Positions 25,963 through 35,040 of a DNA stretch of 55,840 nucleotides are shown here, in pieces; the stretch's first letter is position 1; every line of letters begins with the position of its first letter. A program made the position numbers and the translations under genes. Below the pieces are notes generated by a model. That model saw only the letters and a list, made by a program, of their open reading frames with translations, had not been told where the DNA came from and did not search any database. Source of the DNA: Bdellovibrionaceae bacterium UBA6776 (lineage in GTDB: Bacteria > Bdellovibrionota > Bdellovibrionia > Bdellovibrionales > UBA1609). The stretch covers positions 906 through 56,745 of the forward strand of contig DKGG01000027.1 of assembly GCA_002453155.1 (NCBI GenBank), given 5' to 3'.

Positions 25963-27372
25963 TCACTCTTTGGTGTATTCTTTCACGTTGATGTCGTATT
26001 TTCGAATTTTGCGAAGCAAGGTGTTCTTTGGAATTCCCGCATGGGCCACCGTTTGGTTGATTCGCCCTTGGTTGGCTTTCAAGGCCTGAACGATAAATTC
26101 CTTTTCCGTAGCTTCTTTAAACTGATCAAAATCCATGGGGCCCGAATAGGAAGAAGCCATGGAAGGGTTGTCACTGTCTTTTGGAAGATTTCGGATCTGC
26201 TCGGGCAAGGAGCCCACTTCAATCAAGTTTCCTCGCTCCACAATAAAGCAACGTTCGATGATGTTTTCCAATTCACGAATGTTTCCAGGCCAAGGGTAGC
26301 GCTTCATCAACATCAAAGCCTCGTTGCTAAAGCCCGTGATCTTTCGGCTGAGCTTTTTGTTGAAGCGTTTGATGAAGTACTGAGTGAGATTTTGCAAATC
26401 TTCAATTCGCTCTCTCAATGGCGGAAGAAAAATCGGCATCACGTTCAAGCGGTAAAAAAGATCTTCGCGAAAGGTTCCATCCTCAATCATCTTTTCTAAG
26501 TTTTGATTGGTGGCTGCCACAATGCGCGCGTTGGTCGTCATCTCTCTATGACTTCCCACCGGAGTGAATTTTCGCTCTTGAAGAACACGTAGAAGTTTCA
26601 CCTGCATTTCTGGTTTCAATTCACCAATTTCATCGAGAAAAATGGTTCCTTTGTTTGCGACTTGAAAGCGTCCAATTTTTCGTTCGATGGCGCCGGTAAA
26701 AGCACCTTTTTCGTGCCCAAACAGTTCGCTTTCCATCAAGTTCTCCGGAATGGCTCCGCAGTTGATGGCCACAAACTCCCCATGCTTTCGAGGAGAGCTG
26801 GAGTGAATTGCGCGAGCAACCAATTCTTTTCCGGTTCCGTTTTCACCGCGGATCAATACCGTGGTGTCCACATGAGAAAGCTTTCCAATCAAATCAAAAA
26901 CTTCGCGCATTTTTTGAGAAGAACCGACAAACTCTGTGTCCACATCGTCATCAAAGATGGGCGCAGAGATGGCAAGACTGGAAACCATTTCTCGTGTTTC
27001 CAAAGCCTTTTTCACCAAAGAAGTCAGCCGTAAAGAATCAATGGGTTTTTCAATGTAATCATAGGCGCCAATTTTGATGGCGTTGACCGCATCTTGGAAA
27101 TTTGCATGAGCGGTCATGATCACCACAAAAGTTTTCGGATCATGGGCCTTGATCAATTTCAAGGCTTCAAGTCCGTCCATGTTCGGCATGCGAACATCCA
27201 TAAAGATCAAATCAAAATCATTATTTTTGATCAGGTCTACGGCCTGTTGGCCATCACCGGCTTCAACAAATTCAAATTGGAGTTGGGTGACTTTTTGAGT
27301 GAGAATGGTTTCTACCGATTTTCTCAACTCCGGTTCGTCGTCAACGATCAATACTTTCAGTTCCGTGTTCAC
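25963..27372 (-). CDS. NtrC-family sigma-54 response regulator
   Basis: A 469-residue activator. The receiver domain (1-125) has the phospho-acceptor D59 in FMDVRMP; the AAA+ domain has Walker A GENGTGKE and the sigma-54 contact loop GAFTGA (in GHEKGAFTGAIERKIGRF); the C-terminus has a Fis-type helix-turn-helix (INQTVAHAGIPKNTLLRKI). It should activate RpoN-dependent promoters when phosphorylated. The histidine kinase gene lies 11 bases upstream on the same strand and is the clear partner. No obvious sigma-54 promoter was found by eye in the window, so its targets are unknown. Confidence 0.93.
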   Translation of the reverse strand: MNTELKVLIVDDEPELRKSVETILTQKVTQLQFEFVEAGDGQQAVDLIKNNDFDLIFMDVRMPNMDGLEALKLIKAHDPKTFVVIMTAHANFQDAVNAIKIGAYDYIEKPIDSLRLTSLVKKALETREMVSSLAISAPIFDDDVDTEFVGSSQKMREVFDLIGKLSHVDTTVLIRGENGTGKELVARAIHSSSPRKHGEFVAINCGAIPENLMESELFGHEKGAFTGAIERKIGRFQVANKGTIFLDEIGELKPEMQVKLLRVLQERKFTPVGSHREMTTNARIVAATNQNLEKMIEDGTFREDLFYRLNVMPIFLPPLRERIEDLQNLTQYFIKRFNKKLSRKITGFSNEALMLMKRYPWPGNIRELENIIERCFIVERGNLIEVGSLPEQIRNLPKDSDNPSMASSYSGPMDFDQFKEATEKEFIVQALKANQGRINQTVAHAGIPKNTLLRKIRKYDINVKEYTKE

Positions 27373-27383
27373 TAGGGACTCCT

Positions 27384-29255
27384 TTATGCGTCAGTGGTGG
27401 GAGCAGAGAGAGGAAGGGAAAACCCGGCTCGCACCCCTTGGCTGGCTCGGTTCTCAAATAAAACCTTTCCGCCGTGCAGTTCAACAAAATACTTCACTAA
27501 AAACAAGCCCAAGCCAGAGCCTTTCGTCGCGCTCTGGTGGGCTTTTCCTCTGAAAAACTTTTCAAAAACCTTTTCCTGTTCATCCATGGCAACTCCCGGG
27601 CCACTGTCTTCTACCAGAAAGTAAACCAGATCACCCACTTCACTGGTTTTAAGAGTGATGGTGCCCCCAGTAGGAGTGTATTTGATGGCATTTTCGATCA
27701 GGTTTAAAATCACCTCTTGAATCAAGACCGCATCCATATCGACCAAAAAGAGGGGTTCAAGATTCAGTTCGATGTTCTGGCGTTTGTCCACGGCAAGGCT
27801 TTGCACCTGGGCGTAGGCATGTTCCACCAATTCATTCAAATCTGTCGCGTCCCGACGAATTTTCACCTCACTGGATTCCAGGCGGCTGATCTTCAGAATG
27901 GTTTGGATGTAGCGATGGAGTTCGGTGCTTTCTTTGCGGAGATTTTCCAAACCTTCGCGAATTTCAGGGGAGGATTCCTCCCGCATGGAAAGGCGATCGC
28001 AAATGCTTTGAATCTTCGCAATGGGTGTTTTGAGATCATGGCTCATCATTGAGACAAAGTTTGATTTGAGCTGCTCCACTTCGGTGCTGAGAATTTTTTC
28101 CTGTTCCAGCTTCCAAGCTTGGTTCTCTTTCAATGCCAACTTGTATCCTATAAAGACCATATAGGTTGATATGATCGTCACCAGCGAAGATGTGATCGGC
28201 ATCCAAAAGTAAAAGCTGTCAAAAACCCAAAGTGAAATGGCAGTGAGGGCTGTGGCCAACCAAATCAAAAAGACCAGTGCCACTCCTTGAGGATAAAAAA
28301 CCATCAGAGCGGTGGAGAGTGCTGTGACCAAAATGATGTACAAAGCACTGAGAGGAAGGTTGAGCTTTCGAATCCACCGGCGGTGGGCCAAGTTGTCCAA
28401 TGAGGTGGCCAGGATTTCTGCGCGAGTCATTGAGCCCACAGGCGTTTGATAGCTGTGTCCGTCGGCCTCCTGACTTCCAAGAATTACGATTTTGTCTCTG
28501 AAAAATTCAGGAGGAATTTTCTGACTTAAGATGTCCGACGCAGAGATCGAGGGAAAAAGGCCTGGAGGGCCTCGAAAATTGATCAATTGGGAGGTGCCTA
28601 AGAGCCGATCCAAGTTGGACAAAGAAGTTCCCGTAATCACTTCCGCCAAGCGAATGGACATGGAGGGAGAACTGGACAGTGGAAACTCGGCCCGGCGAAC
28701 GATGCCATCTTCATCTGGCCGGATGTCCAAGGTTCCACTTTTGTATCCATAGGAAGTTTTAAAAGGCGAAAGAGTGATCTGCCCCTCTTGATCCACCTCT
28801 GAGGTCCACAAAATGCGGTTGTCCGTCAATGTGCGCACCAGTTCCGAGTCGTAGGCGGTATTGATCTGAGTGGAAAATCGAAAAGTCACACCGACGATCT
28901 TTGGATTTTGAGAGAGGATCTGCTTGAGCAGCTGCTGCCATCGAGAGCTTTGCCAATAAAAGTTGTCACTCAATAGGGAATATTCCTTGAGGGAGCGAAT
29001 CATGTTTCGGCCGTAGGTGGTTTGGGCACCCAGGTCATTCTGCTCCAGGTAGACAATTACGATATTTTTTAAAATGGGTTGGGGGCCACGAATGGCGAAC
29101 CTCAAGTCAAAGTCTGAGGTCTCTTGCACCACGCGAAAACTGATTCCAATCAGGGCGCACAACAGGGCGCGGACCCAGATGCCGCGGGCTCTCCAAATGG
29201 AGTTGAAAAGGACTGATAAGGGGCGGATGGCAAAGTTCACAACGCTTCGTATCAA
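27384..29255 (-). CDS. CHASE2-domain sensor histidine kinase
   Basis: A 623-residue membrane sensor. Order: a basic head, a transmembrane helix near residue 30, a periplasmic CHASE2 domain (about 50-300; VIVYLEQNDLGAQTTYGRNMI and later KIVILGSQEADGHSYQTPVG), three transmembrane helices up to about residue 375, then HisKA with the phospho-acceptor in SHDLKTP (near residue 405), and HATPase_c with NLIENAIKYTPTGG and GSGLGLFLVKY. CHASE2 senses unknown extracellular signals. It forms a leftward two-gene unit with the NtrC-type regulator and diverges from ribF. Kinases that pair with NtrC regulators often have PAS sensors, so CHASE2 is less usual. Confidence 0.92.
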   Translation of the reverse strand: MIRSVVNFAIRPLSVLFNSIWRARGIWVRALLCALIGISFRVVQETSDFDLRFAIRGPQPILKNIVIVYLEQNDLGAQTTYGRNMIRSLKEYSLLSDNFYWQSSRWQQLLKQILSQNPKIVGVTFRFSTQINTAYDSELVRTLTDNRILWTSEVDQEGQITLSPFKTSYGYKSGTLDIRPDEDGIVRRAEFPLSSSPSMSIRLAEVITGTSLSNLDRLLGTSQLINFRGPPGLFPSISASDILSQKIPPEFFRDKIVILGSQEADGHSYQTPVGSMTRAEILATSLDNLAHRRWIRKLNLPLSALYIILVTALSTALMVFYPQGVALVFLIWLATALTAISLWVFDSFYFWMPITSSLVTIISTYMVFIGYKLALKENQAWKLEQEKILSTEVEQLKSNFVSMMSHDLKTPIAKIQSICDRLSMREESSPEIREGLENLRKESTELHRYIQTILKISRLESSEVKIRRDATDLNELVEHAYAQVQSLAVDKRQNIELNLEPLFLVDMDAVLIQEVILNLIENAIKYTPTGGTITLKTSEVGDLVYFLVEDSGPGVAMDEQEKVFEKFFRGKAHQSATKGSGLGLFLVKYFVELHGGKVLFENRASQGVRAGFSLPLSAPTTDA

Positions 29256-29309
29256 AACCCGGGTGAAAATTCAATTGGTTAATCTGAAAACTTAAGTCAT
29301 TTTGAGGCC

Positions 29310-30236
29310 ATGGACCTCTTTTACCGCCTCTCACAGATGACTTCGAAGCCCGTTGGGGCTGCAACCATTGGGAACTTTGATGGTTTCCACCGGGGCCATC
29401 AATGCTTGGTCTCCCAGGTGGTCCAAAAGGGCAAAGGGGAGGGGGGGAGTCTGTTGGTGACTTTTGAGCCTCACCCTCGGGAAATTTTAAATCCCCAGGT
29501 CCGTGTACCCCGATTGAGCTCTGATTGGACCCAACTTTGTGGTCATTTTGAGGCCGCCGGTTTGGATGAGGTCTTGCAACTTCAAACCAGTCGAGAATTT
29601 TTGAAACTCACAGCCACTGACTTTATGGAGATGCTTTGGGAAAAGCGTCCCTTTCGTCATTTGGTGGTGGGGCATGACTTTGCTTTGGGAGCCAATCGTG
29701 AGGGGAATGCAGAATTTTTAAAAAAGTGGTGTGATCAAAAGCACATCGAATTTTTTCAAGTGGAAGCTTTCGTTGTGGATGGCGAAGTTGTTTCCAGTCA
29801 GCGGATTCGATCAGAACTCTTAAACGGTCATGTGGATAAGGCGGCGACTTTGCTGGGGCAGCCTTATTTGGTTCAAGGAGAAGTTCAACGGGGAGAGGGG
29901 CGTGGAAAGCTTTTGAAATTTCCAACCGCAAACATTTTGATTGAAGGAAAGCAACTGGTTCCCCAAGCGGGAGTCTATGCCGGTTGGGTTTGGGTGAAAA
30001 ACAAACGTCATCCCGCAGTGGTCAATTTGGGAAAAAAGCCCACTTTTGAAAACTCTGGGGAAGACAGTCTTTTGGAAATCCACATTTTGGATTTTGAAAA
30101 AGACATCTACGGAGAAATTTTAAAATTTGAGTTTGTTCATCACCTTCGGGAAGTGAGAAAATTTCCTTCCTTGGATTCTTTGGTGGAGCAAATCGGCAAA
30201 GACGTTCTTCAGGCTCGAAAGGCATTGGATCAATGA
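29310..30236 (+). CDS. ribF: Bifunctional riboflavin kinase/FAD synthetase RibF
   Basis: A 308-residue cytosolic enzyme that phosphorylates riboflavin to FMN and adenylates FMN to FAD. The N-terminal nucleotidyltransferase domain has ATIGNFDGFHRGH and VVGHDFALGANREG; the C-terminal kinase domain has GRGKLLKFPTANI with the PTAN motif and AGVYAGWVWV. Length is normal for the family. It diverges from the CHASE2 kinase gene and its stop overlaps the start of the next gene by 4 bases. Confidence 0.95.
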   Translation: MDLFYRLSQMTSKPVGAATIGNFDGFHRGHQCLVSQVVQKGKGEGGSLLVTFEPHPREILNPQVRVPRLSSDWTQLCGHFEAAGLDEVLQLQTSREFLKLTATDFMEMLWEKRPFRHLVVGHDFALGANREGNAEFLKKWCDQKHIEFFQVEAFVVDGEVVSSQRIRSELLNGHVDKAATLLGQPYLVQGEVQRGEGRGKLLKFPTANILIEGKQLVPQAGVYAGWVWVKNKRHPAVVNLGKKPTFENSGEDSLLEIHILDFEKDIYGEILKFEFVHHLREVRKFPSLDSLVEQIGKDVLQARKALDQ

Positions 30237-30979
30237 TTTACTGGTACGGAGATACGGAAAACTCGCAAAGGTATCAGATCTTATCGAAAGAAAATTCTGA
30301 TTTGAAAGTCATCGAAGACTTTCAAACTTTTTTAAAATCTCCTCCGCAGGATGCAAAAGCGCTTTTGGTTTCAGAGAGTCAATTTATTCCCAGTTTGAAG
30401 CGAGCGCGCTACCTTCCAGAAAATTTAATGGCTCTGGAATTTTGCGATGGTTTCCTTTTGGAGGAAGAAAAATGGAATCCCAAGTGCGGTTACCTACCTG
30501 TCTTTCGAAGAATTTTTTCGAAAAACTCAACCTATTTGGACACTTCAAAGTCTATTTTATTGGTTTCGGATTTTGAGCCCGCACGTGCGGCCGTCGTTAC
30601 TCTATATAAAATGGGATTTCGTGAATTTTTAGTCTTAGATAAAAAGGGTGAAACCAACGCGTGGTTGGACCATACGAAAAAGACCTTGTTTGATTTGAAG
30701 GTCAAACATTTGGTCCCTCAAGATCTTGTCAATCTCAGTGGAGACGCCTCAGTCTTGGTTTATGGAGTAGCGAATCCAGACAGAGTGAGATTTGAACGCG
30801 AGTTGTCCTATTTTAACTTTATCAATCGTCCAGGCATGGTCCTGGATTTCTTGGCACCAAGCTTTTTGTTAAAGGTGATCGAAGAAACCCAGGACAAAGA
30901 TCTAATGTTTTTGTCGCGTGAACAGATTGAAAAAGAAACCTTCCAGTGGTGGACCCATCAAACTGAGGCCTTGGTCTAG
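30233..30979 (+). CDS. AroE-like protein of unknown function
   Basis: A 248-residue soluble protein. A Rossmann-like core near residues 105-135 (SILLVSDFEPARAAVVTLYKMGFREFLVLDK) resembles the NADP-binding part of shikimate dehydrogenase, but the glycine-rich loop (GAGG) is replaced by DFEPA, so normal dinucleotide binding is doubtful. The N-terminal region shows LPENLMALEFCDGFLLEE where AroE would bind substrate, with no clear catalytic Lys-Asp pair. It overlaps ribF by 4 bases and precedes pilB by about 50. A degenerate AroE homologue with a new role is the best description; confidence in the fold is moderate. Confidence 0.55.
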   Translation: MIYWYGDTENSQRYQILSKENSDLKVIEDFQTFLKSPPQDAKALLVSESQFIPSLKRARYLPENLMALEFCDGFLLEEEKWNPKCGYLPVFRRIFSKNSTYLDTSKSILLVSDFEPARAAVVTLYKMGFREFLVLDKKGETNAWLDHTKKTLFDLKVKHLVPQDLVNLSGDASVLVYGVANPDRVRFERELSYFNFINRPGMVLDFLAPSFLLKVIEETQDKDLMFLSREQIEKETFQWWTHQTEALV

Positions 30980-31032
30980 TTACAAAAAATGTCACGTCAG
31001 AGTAATCTTTTACTATTAGGAGGCGTGGCTCT

Positions 31033-32745
31033 ATGGGAGCAAGGAAATCCCTTGGTGAAATTTTAGTTCGAGAAAAACTCATTGGTATCGATGATCTTGA
31101 AACGGCACGTAGAGATCAGCGAGCAAACGGTGGACGTCTGATTACGTCTTTAGTGCGCCTAGGTCTTGTCGATGAAATTAAGCTGACAGAGATTTTAGGC
31201 AAATATTATGGCCTTCCAGTTCTTGATCTTTACAGTTTTGAAGTAGATCCCGACGTGATCAAGATGATATCTAAGCAGGTTTGTGAAAAGAATATGATTT
31301 TCCCCGTTTCACAGGCAGGAAAAAGTCTTGTCGTGGCTTTTTCGGACCCTTCGAATTTGTATCTAAAAGATGATCTTGCCTTGATGACCCGCTCGAAGAT
31401 TGAAGTTGTTGTTGCTTCTGAATCTTCCATTCAAGCTGCTATTGAGAAGCATTACGGATCTAGCGGTGCAAATATAGAAAGTTTGATTTCAAGCATCGAA
31501 GATGCAGATGCTGATGTTTCCGCTGAGCCGTCGAATGTAGAATTCGTGGATGATGATCAGGGCGGTGCTGATGCCCCGATCATTCGTTTTGTGAATGCAA
31601 TTTTAACAGAAGCCATTCGAAGCAAAGCCTCTGACATTCATGTGGAACCCTACGAAAAAAGATTTCGAATTCGATACCGCATTGATGGAGTTTTGGTCGA
31701 ACGTACTCAGCCTCCACAAAACTCAGCCACAGCAATTACCAACCGTCTAAAAATTCTTGCCAAACTTAACATCAGTGAACGCAGAAAGCCTCAAGATGGT
31801 CGTATGAAAGTTCGTTTGAAAAACGGACGAGAAGTAGATTTTCGTGTGAGTTGTTTGCCGACGATCTTTGGGGAGAAAGTGGTTTTGCGTTTGCTCGACA
31901 AATCGAATCTACAAGTGGATTTGATGGCGCTTGGGATGCAGGATAATCAATTGGAGATTTTTCGAGACGCCATCAATCTCCCACAGGGGATGGTGTTGAT
32001 TACGGGGCCGACAGGAAGCGGTAAAACCACAACGATCTACTCGGCATTGGCTCAGCTCAATCTGCCCGATGTGAATCTTTCGACTGCGGAAGATCCTGTG
32101 GAATTCAATTTGGATGGAATCAATCAGGTTCAAGTGAATCCATCTGTGGGATTTACGTTCGCGGAAGCATTGAGATCATTTTTACGCCAAGATCCAGAGA
32201 TCATCATGGTGGGTGAGATTCGAGATTTAGAAACTGCAGAGGTTGCCTATAAGGCGGCCAGTACAGGCCACATGGTTGTAAGCACTCTTCACACCAATGA
32301 CTCAGCCGCTACCATTTCTCGTTTGGTGGAAATGGGACTAGAGCCCTATGTGGTCGCTGAGGCCACCAGTCTTGTGGTTGCGCAACGTCTCCTTCGCCAA
32401 GTGTGTTCCCATTGTGTGGCTCCTGCAAAAGTTCCTGCGGAGATCTTGGTGAAGTTGGGAGTTCCTGAGGATGAGTTGGGTCAGTACACCAAGCTTTTGA
32501 AAGGCGAAGGTTGCGAACTTTGTAATGGGACGGGCTTAAGAGGACGATTGGCTGTATTTGAAGTGATGAAGTTGGGTATGGATTTGAAAGAGGCCATTTA
32601 TAAAAGTTCATCACCGCTAACTTTGAAACGGACAGCCATTTCCGAAGGGATGAGCACACTTCGCCAAAGCGCTCTTGAAATGTTGAAGAACGGAAAGACG
32701 ACAGTGGAAGAAGTCGCAATGAATACAGTAGGTGACGACGTATGA
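31033..32745 (+). CDS. pilB: Type IV pilus extension ATPase PilB
   Basis: A 570-residue hexameric motor that drives pilus assembly. An N-terminal MshEN/GspE_N domain (about 1-150) begins ARKSLGEILVREKLI; the ATPase has Walker A GPTGSGKTTTIYSAL, Asp and His boxes, Walker B IIMVGEIRDLETAEVA and STLHTNDSA. A zinc-binding four-cysteine motif C-x2-C ... C-x2-C (VCSHCV, CELCNG) is intact. The ATG follows AGGAGG at 31019. It begins the pilB-pilT-pilC-pilS-pilR block and overlaps pilT by 4 bases. Pili of this kind are needed for prey entry in Bdellovibrio. Confidence 0.95.
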   Translation: MGARKSLGEILVREKLIGIDDLETARRDQRANGGRLITSLVRLGLVDEIKLTEILGKYYGLPVLDLYSFEVDPDVIKMISKQVCEKNMIFPVSQAGKSLVVAFSDPSNLYLKDDLALMTRSKIEVVVASESSIQAAIEKHYGSSGANIESLISSIEDADADVSAEPSNVEFVDDDQGGADAPIIRFVNAILTEAIRSKASDIHVEPYEKRFRIRYRIDGVLVERTQPPQNSATAITNRLKILAKLNISERRKPQDGRMKVRLKNGREVDFRVSCLPTIFGEKVVLRLLDKSNLQVDLMALGMQDNQLEIFRDAINLPQGMVLITGPTGSGKTTTIYSALAQLNLPDVNLSTAEDPVEFNLDGINQVQVNPSVGFTFAEALRSFLRQDPEIIMVGEIRDLETAEVAYKAASTGHMVVSTLHTNDSAATISRLVEMGLEPYVVAEATSLVVAQRLLRQVCSHCVAPAKVPAEILVKLGVPEDELGQYTKLLKGEGCELCNGTGLRGRLAVFEVMKLGMDLKEAIYKSSSPLTLKRTAISEGMSTLRQSALEMLKNGKTTVEEVAMNTVGDDV

Positions 32746-33809
32746 TCACGCTCCATCAGTTGCTTAAAGCAGCGGTTAAACAAAATGCATCGGACCTTCA
32801 CATTGTGGCGGGTTCTCCGCCGGTATTGAGAGTTGATGGTCGAATCGTTCGTGTGAAAACAGAAAACCTGACAACGGACATGACTCAGCGTTTGTGCTAC
32901 TCCATATTAACAGAGTCACAAAAAGGCAAATTTGAAGCCACAAAAGAGTTGGACTTCAGCTTTGGAGTGAAAGGTACAGCGCGATTTCGTGCGAACCTGT
33001 TTTTTCAACGGGGTGCCGTCTCCGGAGTGTTTCGAAAAATTCCCGTCGGCATTCCGGACTTGGAGTCTTTGCAGGTTCCACCGGTGGTGAGGGATCTTTC
33101 AAAGTCTCCCTCGGGCTTAGTCTTAATTACGGGCCCAACAGGAAGTGGTAAGTCGACGACGATTGCTGCAATGATTGACCGAATCAACCAGGATCGTCGT
33201 GGTCACATTGTGACTTTGGAAGATCCCATTGAATATGTCCACGGTCATAAAAACTGCATTGTAAACCAAAGAGAAATTGGTGTGGACTCTGTCAGCTATC
33301 GTTCGGCATTGAAGCACATTCTTAGACAAGATCCCGATATTGTTTTAATGGGTGAGCTTCGAGATTTAGACACCATTGAGTCGGCTCTGAATGTTGCCGA
33401 GACGGGTCACTTGGTCTTTTCAACTTTACACACAAACTCTGCGGCTCAATCCATCAATCGTATTGTCAATGTGTTTCCTGCGGAACAGCAAGAGCGGATT
33501 CGAATGCAGCTCAGTTTAACATTGAATGCCGTTGTCAGTCAGAGATTGATTCCCGGTCGTGAGGGGGGAATGGTTGCTGCTTTTGAAGTGATGATTATGA
33601 ACAGCACCATTCGAAATTTGATTCGAGAGAATAAAATTCATCAACTCTATGGAATGATGCAAGTGGGACAAGACAAAACAGGAATGGTCACCATGAATCA
33701 GAGCTTGGCTCGACTTGTGATTGCTCGAAAAATTGACGTAAAGACGGCATTTCTATTCAGCCAAGATCCAGATGAGTTGGACAAAATTTTAAAACAAGCA
33801 GGAGTGTAG
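32742..33809 (+). CDS. pilT: Type IV pilus retraction ATPase PilT
   Basis: A 355-residue hexameric ATPase that depolymerises the pilus. It starts ITLHQLLKAAVKQNASDLHI, with Walker A GPTGSGKSTTIAAM, Walker B-type ILRQDPDIVLMGELRDLDTIESAL, a His box STLHTNSA, and the PilT-specific AIRNLIRE motif, here STIRNLIRENK. No tetracysteine motif is present, which separates it from PilB. Its start overlaps pilB and pilC follows by 3 bases, so extension and retraction motors are made together. Confidence 0.95.
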   Translation: MITLHQLLKAAVKQNASDLHIVAGSPPVLRVDGRIVRVKTENLTTDMTQRLCYSILTESQKGKFEATKELDFSFGVKGTARFRANLFFQRGAVSGVFRKIPVGIPDLESLQVPPVVRDLSKSPSGLVLITGPTGSGKSTTIAAMIDRINQDRRGHIVTLEDPIEYVHGHKNCIVNQREIGVDSVSYRSALKHILRQDPDIVLMGELRDLDTIESALNVAETGHLVFSTLHTNSAAQSINRIVNVFPAEQQERIRMQLSLTLNAVVSQRLIPGREGGMVAAFEVMIMNSTIRNLIRENKIHQLYGMMQVGQDKTGMVTMNQSLARLVIARKIDVKTAFLFSQDPDELDKILKQAGV

Positions 33810-33812
33810 GTC

Positions 33813-35039
33813 GTGCCAGTTTATCAGTTTCAGGCCAGGACGGCCGAAGGGAAAATGGTTTCCGGAGAAGTGGACGCTTCTAATGAAACCGAGGCTCGAG
33901 TGCGCCTCAGGGCGCAACGCTTGAATCCATTAAAAATCAGTCGATCTGGAAGCGGAAGTGGACTTGGTGGCATCAAGGGAAGCGGAAGCGGCCTTTTTGG
34001 TCAGGTTTCAGAAAAAGATCTTCAAGTGTTTACTCGGCAGTTCTTTGTATTGGTTCAATCCGGTGTTCCCATTGTGCAAAGTCTTCAAAGTTTATCTCAA
34101 GGAACAAAAAGTGTTTCACTTGCCAATTGTGTGAGTCGAATTACCAATCGGGTGGAGACTGGGCAGAGACTTGCTGATGCCATGGCTCAAGAGCCTAAGG
34201 TTTTTGACCGTCTCTATGTGAACTTGATTCGAGCTGGTGAAGAAGCTGGTGCCCTGGATACCGTCCTTTCTCGTCTTGCGGATTACATTGAGAAATCGGT
34301 AAAGCTTAAGGGAAAACTAAAAGCCGCCATGTTTTACCCCGCGGCGATTGTGCTTGTGGCGATCGGTGTCATCACCGCCATTATGATTTTCGTGATTCCA
34401 AAACTTTCTCAAATGTTTAAAGAGTCAGGACAAGAGCTTCCGGGCCTTACTCAAATGGTCATTGGGATCAGTGAATGGTGTCAGAGCTATTGGTATTTGA
34501 TCATTTTGTTCACCATTGGAGTACCAATGGCATTGAAGATGTTTCATGAAACCACGGACGGACGGAAAAAGATCGATACCATTCTTTTATCTGTTCCGCT
34601 TTTTGGTGGTTTGATTCTAAAGGGTGCCATTGCTCGATTTTCAAGAACTCTGGCAACCCTTTTGGCTTCCGGTGTTTCTATCATTGAAGCTTTGGAAATT
34701 TCCTCAACGACGGCAGGGAATTATGTTTTAGAATCGGATTTTTCGAAAGCGAAAGAGTTTGTCTCCAAGGGGAAAGCCCTGGCAGAACCCCTTCGTAACA
34801 TGCCTCAGATCCCAAAAATGGTGACCCAAATGATCGCGATTGGTGAGGAGACGGGAAACCTGGATCAAATGTTGAACAAGGTTGCAGACTTTTATGAGGA
34901 AGAGGTTGAGAATGCCACGGCAGCAATGACCAGTTTGGTCGAGCCTATTCTGATGGTGGTACTTGGAGGGATCATCGCAGTGATTGTGGTTGCCATGTAC
35001 CTACCAATCTTCAACTTGGCTGGATCTGTCGGGGGGTAG
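33813..35039 (+). CDS. pilC: Type IV pilus inner-membrane platform protein PilC
   Basis: A 408-residue GspF-family platform that links the motors to the pilus. Two GspF domains (about 75-195 and 275-395) and three transmembrane helices are seen, with the typical FTRQFFVLVQSGVPIVQSL and EEVENATAAMTSLVEPILMVVLG. An N-terminal domain of about 45 residues is followed by an unusual Ser-Gly-rich linker SGSGSGLGGIKGSGSGLFG (about 46-66), built from a repeated GSGSG unit. The start is GTG; no better ATG is near. Direct neighbours are pilT and pilS. Confidence 0.94.
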   Translation: MPVYQFQARTAEGKMVSGEVDASNETEARVRLRAQRLNPLKISRSGSGSGLGGIKGSGSGLFGQVSEKDLQVFTRQFFVLVQSGVPIVQSLQSLSQGTKSVSLANCVSRITNRVETGQRLADAMAQEPKVFDRLYVNLIRAGEEAGALDTVLSRLADYIEKSVKLKGKLKAAMFYPAAIVLVAIGVITAIMIFVIPKLSQMFKESGQELPGLTQMVIGISEWCQSYWYLIILFTIGVPMALKMFHETTDGRKKIDTILLSVPLFGGLILKGAIARFSRTLATLLASGVSIIEALEISSTTAGNYVLESDFSKAKEFVSKGKALAEPLRNMPQIPKMVTQMIAIGEETGNLDQMLNKVADFYEEEVENATAAMTSLVEPILMVVLGGIIAVIVVAMYLPIFNLAGSVGG

Positions 35040-35040
35040 A

